DNA of 20,406 nucleotides from Bacillota bacterium (GTDB lineage: Bacteria; Bacillota; Clostridia; Lachnospirales; Bianqueaceae), in assembly GCA_017474705.1 (NCBI GenBank), contig JAFVHC010000252.1, positions 1 through 20,406 of the forward strand, read 5' to 3'. The position numbers were made by a program, and so were the translations under genes. The notes beneath the pieces are model-generated. The model did not search any database and had not been told where the DNA came from. It worked only from the letters and a program-made list of their open reading frames with translations. Below are positions 13,657 through 20,406 of the stretch, in pieces. Each line of letters begins with the position of its first letter. Position 1 is the stretch's first letter.

Positions 13657-15456
13657 TCAGTTCTTCGCGTCATAGGCAGCCTGGTAGATGTCGATCATAC
13701 CCTGCGCACCCTTGACCTGCAGCTCGTTCAGGTAGGTATCCCAGTTGCTTGTAACATCAAGGTCACCGGAGATGAAGCGAGCGGCCATCTCTTCGACGTA
13801 GGACAGAACGACGGTCTGGCTGTTGGCCAGCTCTGCGGACTGTGCATCGTCAAATACCAGCGGAGGCAGGCACTGAGACGGATCGGGATCATACGGCTGA
13901 TAGTTGTTACGGGTATCATAGCTCAGACGATACTCCATGTTGTCCTCATAGGTACCGATCTGATACTGGTTGTAACGATAGGCCTTTGCATCCGGAGTAT
14001 CGATACGAGGACCATTCGCACGCCATACGACGTTCTGCTCATCGCCCCACATAACGCCATCAGCAAACATCGCCAGCTCGGACGGATCGCCGGTATTCAG
14101 GTCGCACGCGTCGGCCGGAACATCGCCTTCACCCGGAGTGATGCGAAGGTACTGAACGCCTTCATTACCAAAGACTTTCTTGAAGTTGATCTCACGATCA
14201 TACTGCTCAACACCCCAGCGGAAAGCAGCTGCGGGATTAGCGCAGGTGGTGGTGATGATGTAGCAGGTCGGGGTGATCTGGCTGTACGGCATGAAGGTCG
14301 CATAACGACCGGCCGGGCCTTCGATCGGGGAGATCGCTGTATAGTCGCCCCACATCTCAAGAGCGTCGCCAGGAACAGCACTCGGAACACCGTTCGGGAA
14401 GCAGCCGACCAGGTTGTCGCCAGCTTCATTGGCAGCAACGGTACGGGCCTGGTCATTGTTGATGATCAAGCTCTGGTCATAGTACAGACCCTGCGTATAC
14501 AGAGAGTTGAGCCATGCCATGGCATCTCTCCATCCATCCTGCATGTAAGCAAGCTGGATCTTGCCATCCTGCAGATAGACATAGTTGTTGTCTGGTGCGG
14601 TGTAAACGAACGGGTCGGTCAGCCAGCCGGAAAGGGCGTTGCTGTGCCAGCCACCTTCGAAGCTCAGCAGCGGGATCTCATCGTTCGCGTCGCCGTTACC
14701 GTTCGCATCCATTTCTTTGAAGGTCTTCAGCAGTTCTTCAAACTCTTCGACGGTGGTCGGAGCTTCTTTGCCGACGTTCTCGAGCCACTTCGTGTTCATC
14801 CACATCTTGGAAGAGTTCTCGCAGTGGACGCACTTCTCGATGTAAGGCAGGCAGTAGATGTTGCCGTCGGGCATCGTGATGATGTCCTTCAGACCCGGGA
14901 CCTGTGCTTCGATGTCCTGGAACATGGTGCTGTACTTGTCGATGTAGTCGTTCATCGGAACGAAAGCGCCCATGCTGCCGTAGACCATCTGCTGGGTCTG
15001 GGAGATGTTGCACTGCATGTAGACATCGGGCATATCGCCACTGGACAGGGAAATGTTGACCTTGTCAGAAACGCTGTCCTGCGGGATAACGTTCCAGTCT
15101 ACATGGACGTTGGTCTTGTCCTCATACCAAAGGGTGAACTCGTTGGTAGAGAAGTCAGTGACCTGAGTGGTGTTCGGGACCATGACCTTCAGGTTCATCG
15201 TGTCCGCAACGATCGGGAATACGTGCTCCGGAGAAACACCATTCTCGTCGTAGTCACCAGCGGGAGCTTCCTCTGCGGGCGCTTCTTCCGCGGGAGCTTC
15301 CTCAGCGGGCGCCTCTTCTTTTTCCGTGTCAGCTTCCGCTGCGGGAGCTGCTTCCTCTTTGCTGGTATCAGCCGGTGCATCTGCTTTCTTGCCGCAGGCA
15401 GCCAGGATCATGACACAGGCAAGAAGCATACACAGAATGACTTGCAGTTTCTTCAT
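13657..15456 (-). CDS. ABC transporter sugar-binding lipoprotein
   Basis: The 599-residue protein starts with a lipoprotein signal (MKKLQVILCM, lipobox ILAAC, lipidated Cys21). An Ala/Pro/Glu-rich flexible linker follows to about residue 66, with four tandem five-residue APAEE-type units. The rest is a large solute-binding protein of the LplA/extracellular family 1 type (LSSGDMPDVYM, about 138-148; many Trp and Tyr in the body). Lengths of 500-600 residues are normal for LplA-type proteins that bind oligosaccharides. It sits outside the membrane and delivers ligand to the two permeases encoded just upstream. The 19-base gap to the permease gene is mostly a strong AGGAGG site. A terminator hairpin lies just after the stop. 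Confidence 0.93.
   Translation of the reverse strand: MKKLQVILCMLLACVMILAACGKKADAPADTSKEEAAPAAEADTEKEEAPAEEAPAEEAPAEEAPAGDYDENGVSPEHVFPIVADTMNLKVMVPNTTQVTDFSTNEFTLWYEDKTNVHVDWNVIPQDSVSDKVNISLSSGDMPDVYMQCNISQTQQMVYGSMGAFVPMNDYIDKYSTMFQDIEAQVPGLKDIITMPDGNIYCLPYIEKCVHCENSSKMWMNTKWLENVGKEAPTTVEEFEELLKTFKEMDANGNGDANDEIPLLSFEGGWHSNALSGWLTDPFVYTAPDNNYVYLQDGKIQLAYMQDGWRDAMAWLNSLYTQGLYYDQSLIINNDQARTVAANEAGDNLVGCFPNGVPSAVPGDALEMWGDYTAISPIEGPAGRYATFMPYSQITPTCYIITTTCANPAAAFRWGVEQYDREINFKKVFGNEGVQYLRITPGEGDVPADACDLNTGDPSELAMFADGVMWGDEQNVVWRANGPRIDTPDAKAYRYNQYQIGTYEDNMEYRLSYDTRNNYQPYDPDPSQCLPPLVFDDAQSAELANSQTVVLSYVEEMAARFISGDLDVTSNWDTYLNELQVKGAQGMIDIYQAAYDAKN
15260..15319. repeat. four 15-base tandem units in the binding-protein linker
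   Basis: Four consecutive 15-base units (each starting GCGGG on the + strand) encode the Ala-Pro-Ala-Glu-Glu linker. Units 1 and 3, and 2 and 4, are most alike, so the array is a 30-base duplication with 27 of 30 positions identical. Copy number may vary among strains. Confidence 0.85.
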
Positions 15457-15475
15457 GATTTTTCCTCCTTTTGAT

Positions 15476-16387
15476 TTATCCCTTGACCGAGCCGATCATG
15501 ACGCCCTTGACCAGATATTTCTGAACGAAGGGATATGCGATCAGGATCGGGACGGATGAGACCACAATAAGTGCATACTTCATAATGATCTGCATTTCTT
15601 TGCGCCGCAGCATTTCCTGGACATTACTGCCCGTCATGCTGCTCATGTCGATATCCGTGGAGATCAGGATGTCGCGCAGGAAGATCTGCAGAGGATACTT
15701 CTTCTTGTCGCTCAAGTACAGCATCGCGTTGAAATAGGTGTTCCAATGGCCGACCGCGTACAGCAGGACCATAACGGCCAGGATCGCCTTGGAGACCGGC
15801 AGGACGACGCGCAGCAGGAACGCCCAGTTGGAGCAGCCATCGATCTGTGCCGCTTCCAGCAGTTCATCCGGGATGGTAGTCTGGAAATAGGTACGCATGA
15901 CGATGACATTGTAAACGCTGATCAGGCCGGGCAGCCACAGTGCCCAGGACGTGTTGATCAGGTGCAGGTTCTTGACAAGCAGGTAGTTCGGGATCAGACC
16001 GCCGGAGAACATCATGGTGAAGACCAGGATGCGCATGATGAAAGCACGGCCGCGCAGCTGTCTGCGGGACAGCGGATACGCCATCAACGTGGTGAATACG
16101 ATATTCAACAAGGTACCGACCACCGTGTAATAGATCGTATTCCGATAACCGATCCAGATGTCCCTGTACTCAAAGACCATCTTGTAGGCGTCCAGAGTCG
16201 TGTCCTTAGGCCAAAGAAGGACTTTGCCTGTCTGGACGGCACGGCCGCCGCTGAAGGAGCATACGACGACGTTGATCAGGGGCAGCAAAATGATCAAGAA
16301 CGCTACTGTAGCTAAAACATAGACCAATACATCGAAGAAACGATCGATGCCAAGGCTTTTGATATGATTGGGATTCTTCCTTACCAT
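15476..16387 (-). CDS. carbohydrate ABC transporter permease, LplC/MalG-like
   Basis: This 303-residue inner permease has about six membrane helices. The ATPase-contact EAA loop is EAAQIDGCSNWAFLLRVVLP (178-197), and the C-terminus VKGVMIGSVKG is typical of LplC/YtcP-type permeases of oligosaccharide importers. It pairs with the LplB-like permease encoded immediately before it; the two genes overlap by 7 bases (16381-16387), indicating coupled translation and a fixed ratio. No ATPase gene is present, which is normal for this family, where a shared MsmK/MsmX-type ATPase is encoded elsewhere. Confidence 0.93.
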   Translation of the reverse strand: MVRKNPNHIKSLGIDRFFDVLVYVLATVAFLIILLPLINVVVCSFSGGRAVQTGKVLLWPKDTTLDAYKMVFEYRDIWIGYRNTIYYTVVGTLLNIVFTTLMAYPLSRRQLRGRAFIMRILVFTMMFSGGLIPNYLLVKNLHLINTSWALWLPGLISVYNVIVMRTYFQTTIPDELLEAAQIDGCSNWAFLLRVVLPVSKAILAVMVLLYAVGHWNTYFNAMLYLSDKKKYPLQIFLRDILISTDIDMSSMTGSNVQEMLRRKEMQIIMKYALIVVSSVPILIAYPFVQKYLVKGVMIGSVKG

Positions 16388-17307
16388 AGCGATTCCTCCC
16401 CGATCCTCTTGGCAAACGTATTCGCCAGGATGATCATGAACATGCCGACCAGGGACTGGAACAGACCGATCGCGGTGGGATACGAGTAGTTGGCGATAGG
16501 TGAAGCAATACCTATTTTATATACGTACGTATCAATAACCTCTGAAGCCCGCAGGTTCATGTTGTTCTGCATCAGGTAGATCTTCTCAAATCCTGTGGAC
16601 AGCGTACCGCCCAGACTCATGATCATCAAAATGATGATGGTGGACTTGATGCAGGGCAGGTCGATGTGCCAGATGCGCCAGAATTTGGTCGCACCGTCGA
16701 CGACGGCCGCCTCATGATAGGTCGGATCTACGCTGGACAGCGTCGCTATGTAGATGATCGCGTTGTATCCGGTATACTGCCATATGCCGGACCATACGTA
16801 CAGATGAACGAATTTCTTCGGATCACCCAGGAAATCGATCTGGCTGCTGCCAAGCTTTTGCAGGATCTGGTTGACCGGGCCGGAATCCCAAGCCAGGAAC
16901 TGCAGGATCATGCTGACCATGACCGTGGTGGAGATGAAGTACGGTGCATATGTTACCGTCTGCACGATCTTTTTATAACGCAGAAGTCCGAGGTAATTCA
17001 GCACCAAAGCCAGGATGATCGGGAAGATCATGCCGGCAAATAAACCGTAGATACTGATCTTCAAGGTGTTGCCGACCAGTTTCGGCAGCTCGGTAGAACC
17101 AAAGAACTGCTTGAAATACTTGAATCCTACAAAAGGACTTTTCGACATGCCCTTGAACACATTGTAATCACGGAATGCGATCTGCACACCATACATAGGG
17201 ACGTATTTGAAAACGATGATGTAGACCATCGGCAGGATCAGCATAAGATACAGATCCCAGTCCCGGCGGATCCAGGCCTTACTTGCATTTTTTTGTTTTT
17301 TCTTCAA
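16381..17307 (-). CDS. carbohydrate ABC transporter permease, LplB-like
   Basis: The 308-residue protein has a basic N-terminus, the opening WDLYLMLILPMVYIIVFKYVPMYG (17-40) that marks LplB-type permeases, about six membrane helices and the EAA loop EAAVVDGATKFWRIWHIDLP (199-218). It starts at a TTG (17307-17305): a GGGAGGTG site lies at the right distance and no other start fits better. It is the first gene of the leftward transporter operon (permease, permease, binding lipoprotein, then GH31) and is divergent from the AraC-type regulator. Confidence 0.93.
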   Translation of the reverse strand: MKKKQKNASKAWIRRDWDLYLMLILPMVYIIVFKYVPMYGVQIAFRDYNVFKGMSKSPFVGFKYFKQFFGSTELPKLVGNTLKISIYGLFAGMIFPIILALVLNYLGLLRYKKIVQTVTYAPYFISTTVMVSMILQFLAWDSGPVNQILQKLGSSQIDFLGDPKKFVHLYVWSGIWQYTGYNAIIYIATLSSVDPTYHEAAVVDGATKFWRIWHIDLPCIKSTIIILMIMSLGGTLSTGFEKIYLMQNNMNLRASEVIDTYVYKIGIASPIANYSYPTAIGLFQSLVGMFMIILANTFAKRIGEESLW

Positions 17308-17333
17308 ATGCGTACACCTCCCTTTCTTTTTGA

Positions 17334-17362
17334 ATTATATTGTGCGCACGCCATTTTGCATA
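17334..17362 (-). promoter_or_regulatory. probable promoter of the transporter operon
   Basis: TATAAT (17339-17334) on the - strand lies about 26 bases before the TTG start. The hexamer 17 bases upstream (TATGCA, 17362-17357) is a poor -35, as expected for an activator-dependent promoter. A GTGCGCAC palindrome (17342-17349) sits just upstream of the -10, and one CATACG element overlaps the -35 position. Confidence 0.55.
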
Positions 17363-17427
17363 CGGACAAATGTCTGATTTCGGCATACGATTTTCCTGTT
17401 TCCACCTGCACAAAACATACGATTTTC
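17359..17427. promoter_or_regulatory. direct repeats, candidate AraC-type regulator sites
   Basis: CATACGATTTTC occurs twice in the same orientation, at 17384-17395 and 17416-17427, 32 bases apart (about three helical turns). A third CATACG lies at 17359-17364. They occupy the gap between the regulator and transporter promoters. AraC-family proteins typically bind direct repeats placed like this; that this regulator does so is inference. Confidence 0.55.
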
Positions 17428-17457
17428 AGAAATCACAAACAATTTTGCCGAATTTGG

Positions 17458-17486
17458 TTCAGAAAAGCAGTATTTCATGGTATAAT
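17458..17486 (+). promoter_or_regulatory. promoter of the AraC-type regulator (extended -10)
   Basis: TATAAT (17481-17486) is preceded by TGG, an extended -10 element, with a four-of-six -35 (TTCAGA, 17458-17463) at 17 bases. Because it lies inside the open frame that begins at 17293, it also shows that translation begins later, at 17515. Confidence 0.7.
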
Positions 17487-17514
17487 ACGTCATATTTTAC
17501 CTTGGAGGCTTTCC

Positions 17515-19815
17515 ATGAAACAGTCTGCCCCTGAACAGAGAAAAAAGAAATTTCTGTTTCGCTTTGTCATCTCATACTATGTGATTCTGCTTATACCATT
17601 TCTTCTTGTCATCTTCACGCTTCGCACTGCGGAGGGTGTCATCATGCGGCAATCCAACAAGGAGGTCCAGACGGCACTGGTGCAGGCGAAGAATATCACC
17701 GACGCGAACCTGCGGGCGATGCCGTCTTTAGCCATGTCGCTGCGTAAAGATGAAAACGTTCTCAACTTGTATGATAAGTGGAAGTGGAATAAGAATCACG
17801 TTTTTTCTACGTACAAAGTCAATCATCACATCCCGCAGTACAACGCGGTCACTTCGCTGATCAGTAAGGTCTACCTTTACTTTGGAAAAAAGACGACGCA
17901 TCCACGCTGCCTGGTGATCGATAATGGTTCCGGTATGGTGTATGACGAGTCACGTATGAATCTGACGTTCGATAATACGTCCATGACATATGCCGAACTC
18001 AACGACTATATCTCTGCTCGTGCGATCTCGGAAAGCTACGTTCCGATCCCTTCCACGGATCCAAATCAGTTCTCCATTTATTATATGTCGGACCTGATTT
18101 CGTACCCGAGCCCGATCAATTCCGCCCTGGTCATGGTCCGTCTGGACGATAATTTTTTGAATGATCTGCTGCAGAACGCAACTTACAGTGATCAAGGTGT
18201 CGCTTTCATCCTGGACGAGAATCATCAGATACTGATCTGCCGGAACGGTGCTTTATTGGAAGAAGAATTCCTGGATGGTCTGATCTCAAAGCTGTCGGAA
18301 ATGGAAGAACTGCAGTTCATGGAACAGGGGCAGCTGGTCAACCTGGTCCGTTCGGAAAGAAACGGATGGATCTACGGGTCCGTGATCCCTTCCAAAATGG
18401 TACTGGCCAAAATGCACCAGGTACGGCGCGTGGTACTGTCTGCGTTTGCCGCCCTTTTGGGATTGAGTTTCCTGCTGCTGGGCATCCTGACACGGCGCAA
18501 CGCCATGCCGCTCCGACGTATTCATGGAGAACTGGCCGAGATCTATTCTGAACCGGGCGGTTTTGATTCGATCGATGACTTCCGATTCCTGGAATCTGCG
18601 ATCTCAGATCTGATCAACCGGAGCAAAGAGCAGTCCGGTTTGGATGAGACCCGTCTCCAGCTGCTGGATCTGGAAGTTCTGGGCCGTCTGCTGCTGACGG
18701 GTGAAACCGATACGCCCCTGTTCCAGGAAAGCCTGTCCATGAGTTCCCTGGAACTGGAAGGCCGGCGCATGCTCGTCGCCTACGTACATGCCCATCGCAT
18801 GGGCCGCACGGCTCCGATTCCAAGTGAAGAACTGGCCGCTGTATATCGAGCAAAGATGGAAGAGATGTTGGGGGCCAAGCTCTACGACTTCAATATCGAT
18901 GAGAAGAACCGCGTCTTCCTGATCTCCGGTCCAAGTACCGGCAATGAGTCCGAACTGCTTCCTTCCATTAAAGAAGTGATCAATCAACTGGGCGAGGAGT
19001 TTGAGGTGGAGACGCAGTATCATCAGGACTTCTTCCTGTCCGATCCTACGGATGATTATCACAAGGTCAGCCAATGCTATGCACAGTGCAAAGAGCTGGC
19101 CATGCACGTCGTCAAGGATAAGGAGACCTACGCCTATTCCTCTGAGGATCTGCCCGAAAAACAGCAGATCTTCCACTACTCCCTGAACCAGGAGATCCGG
19201 CTCTCCCAGCTGATCCGGTATGGCAGCGAGGCCAAACTGCAAGAACTGATCGATGAGATCCATTATCAGAATTATGAGCTGACAACACTGAACGACGCGA
19301 TGCAGCAGAGCCTGTTCCAGGCGATCCGCAGCAGTCTGCAGCGGGGCCAGGCAACGTTTTATCATGAAGAAGAGATCCATTCACTGTTCCTGGAGATGCA
19401 GGATGTGGAGACCTTTGACGACCTTTCACGGGTGCTCTTCTCTTTGCAGAAGGCGATGCAGGCACATCTGAGGCAGAACAGTGCCAGGTCCAACCTGGAT
19501 GAGATCCATCAGCGCATCCTGGATTATATCAACCAAAATTACAACAACGCGGCCTTGAACCAGGCCCTGCTGTGCGAGGAACTGGGCATCGCGGAGCAGA
19601 TCATGAACCATATGTTCCAGGAAATGGGCACGTCCTTCCACGTATATCTGGAGAACGTGCGGATCGATGCGGCCTGCACCCTGCTGCAGAACCAGGAAGT
19701 CACGATCAAGTACGTGGCCGATCAGGTAGGTTACACAAGCGACGTCAGTTTCCGCCGGGCGTTCAAGCGGGTCCTTGGGATCTCCCCGTCCGCTTTTACC
19801 AAAGGCCAGGAATAA
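17515..19815 (+). CDS. membrane-anchored AraC-family transcriptional regulator
   Basis: Start chosen at the ATG at 17515, which has a GGAGG site 8 bases upstream (17502-17506) and lies after the promoter; this gives 766 residues. The frame is open to 17293, but that part overlaps the promoter. The order is a first membrane helix (~14-36), an extracellular sensor region (~37-305, Cache-like in character), a second helix (306-327), a cytoplasmic linker, and a C-terminal AraC/XylS DNA-binding domain (~661-766) with two helix-turn-helix motifs ending VADQVGYTSDVSFRRAFKRVLGISPSAF. Such regulators control neighbouring LplABC-type importers in Bacillota, probably by sensing sugar outside the cell. 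It is divergent from the importer and 16 bases ahead of the GH36 gene, which is probably co-transcribed. Confidence 0.93.
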   Translation: MKQSAPEQRKKKFLFRFVISYYVILLIPFLLVIFTLRTAEGVIMRQSNKEVQTALVQAKNITDANLRAMPSLAMSLRKDENVLNLYDKWKWNKNHVFSTYKVNHHIPQYNAVTSLISKVYLYFGKKTTHPRCLVIDNGSGMVYDESRMNLTFDNTSMTYAELNDYISARAISESYVPIPSTDPNQFSIYYMSDLISYPSPINSALVMVRLDDNFLNDLLQNATYSDQGVAFILDENHQILICRNGALLEEEFLDGLISKLSEMEELQFMEQGQLVNLVRSERNGWIYGSVIPSKMVLAKMHQVRRVVLSAFAALLGLSFLLLGILTRRNAMPLRRIHGELAEIYSEPGGFDSIDDFRFLESAISDLINRSKEQSGLDETRLQLLDLEVLGRLLLTGETDTPLFQESLSMSSLELEGRRMLVAYVHAHRMGRTAPIPSEELAAVYRAKMEEMLGAKLYDFNIDEKNRVFLISGPSTGNESELLPSIKEVINQLGEEFEVETQYHQDFFLSDPTDDYHKVSQCYAQCKELAMHVVKDKETYAYSSEDLPEKQQIFHYSLNQEIRLSQLIRYGSEAKLQELIDEIHYQNYELTTLNDAMQQSLFQAIRSSLQRGQATFYHEEEIHSLFLEMQDVETFDDLSRVLFSLQKAMQAHLRQNSARSNLDEIHQRILDYINQNYNNAALNQALLCEELGIAEQIMNHMFQEMGTSFHVYLENVRIDAACTLLQNQEVTIKYVADQVGYTSDVSFRRAFKRVLGISPSAFTKGQE

Positions 19816-19831
19816 GCTAAAGGAGGCACCT

Positions 19832-20406
19832 ATGAAGGACATAGCATTCCGTCACAATGCCGGAGCAGTAGATCTTTTGTATTTGCAGAATGACAGGGGC
19901 CATATGGGCTTTTTGATCGTTCCCGCGGGTCTGGATCTGCCGTTTGCGGACAAGAAAGAATTCATCGATCCGCTGGTACAGCTGCATATTCGTGGAGATA
20001 TGCTGCCCGGCGCCTACATGAACGGTCATTCCTTGAGTGGTTCATTATCCGCCATGCGCTTCCGGTTCGTCTTACAGGAAGCCGAAGCCGGCAAGGTCGT
20101 AACGACGCTGGAGGACGGGCAGGGCCATAAACTGCGCCACATCGTATCCTGGAAAGATGGCTGGGAAGGGATCACCGTCCGCAGTGAATTCATCAATGAG
20201 AGCGACGCGCCGGTGGTCTTGGAGGACCTCTCCAGCTTCTGCCTGTCCGGCCTGACTCCTTATGTTGAGGGTGATGCCTGCGGCTGCCTGACCAGGCATG
20301 TATTCAAGAGCTTCTGGAGCGCGGAAGGCCGCCTGGTCAGCGATCCGCTGGAACGATTGAACATGGAACCCTCCTGGTCGCTGCATGGCGTCCGGTTGGA
20401 GAAGAC
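19832..20406 (+). CDS. alpha-galactosidase, GH36 family, N-terminal part only (runs off the window)
   Basis: The ATG at 19832 has AGGAGG at 19821-19826, and the frame stays open to the last base (191 complete codons). The visible part matches the N-terminal beta-supersandwich of GH36 alpha-galactosidases, most clearly SFWSAEGRL (160-168) followed by LERLNMEPSW (173-182), which sits before the catalytic barrel in this family. The catalytic aspartates would lie beyond the window. No signal peptide is seen, so the enzyme should act in the cytoplasm on imported alpha-galactosides. It follows the regulator by 16 bases, implying one transcript. Identification rests on the domain motif only; a related GH36-like transferase is the main alternative. 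Confidence 0.75.
   Translation, partial: MKDIAFRHNAGAVDLLYLQNDRGHMGFLIVPAGLDLPFADKKEFIDPLVQLHIRGDMLPGAYMNGHSLSGSLSAMRFRFVLQEAEAGKVVTTLEDGQGHKLRHIVSWKDGWEGITVRSEFINESDAPVVLEDLSSFCLSGLTPYVEGDACGCLTRHVFKSFWSAEGRLVSDPLERLNMEPSWSLHGVRLEK

Noticed and set aside
17293..17514. N-terminal extension of the AraC-type regulator to an upstream start
   Set aside because: The promoter (17458-17486) and direct repeats lie inside it, and the ATG at 17515 has the only good ribosome site and starts a normal membrane anchor.
1..20406. tRNA or rRNA genes, CRISPR arrays, insertion sequences, phage genes
   Set aside because: Looked for on both strands; no cloverleaf, regular spacer-repeat pattern, transposase or integrase motif was seen.

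Overview
The window looks like chromosome from a Gram-positive Bacillota, most likely a gut-type clostridium (Lachnospiraceae-like). The reasons are strong AGGAGG-type ribosome sites on most genes, sigma-A style promoters, an LplB/LplC-type sugar importer beside a membrane-bound AraC regulator, AgrC-like GHKL kinase architecture, and lipoprotein signals. No taxonomic marker gene is present, so this is inference from gene content.

Left end (1-2640, + strand): an AT-rich block holding the 3' part of a GHKL sensor kinase, an unrecognised secreted protein and a small lipoprotein. The secreted protein has an A8 tract between its well-placed ribosome site/ATG and the rest of its reading frame. A three-tier hairpin terminator (about 2730-2815) separates this block from the next operon, which converges on it.

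Middle left (8905 to 2820, - strand): one probable five-gene operon. It is read from a near-consensus promoter with a palindrome in its spacer. The gene order is a TM2/zinc-ribbon/TIR protein, a MoxR AAA+ ATPase, a DUF58 protein, a multi-pass membrane protein with a DUF4129-like tail, and an acyl-CoA ligase broken by a frameshift that separates off its A10 lysine. The TIR protein as first gene of a MoxR-DUF58 operon is the most unusual arrangement in the window.

Middle (9170-11076, + strand): an endonuclease/exonuclease/phosphatase-family protein and a lipoyl-less E2-like acyltransferase, each with its own promoter. The second promoter is exactly framed by 8-bp inverted repeats. A second long nested hairpin terminator closes the segment.

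Right (11144-20406): a carbohydrate-use locus. An ABC importer (two permeases and a binding lipoprotein) and a cytoplasmic GH31 glycosidase run leftward, with a terminator/attenuator between the binding protein and the glycosidase. A membrane-anchored AraC regulator and the start of a GH36 alpha-galactosidase run rightward from the same divergent control region, which carries 12-bp direct repeats. The likely logic is that an oligosaccharide is sensed, imported and cleaved inside the cell. The importer ATPase is not encoded here and is presumably shared from elsewhere.
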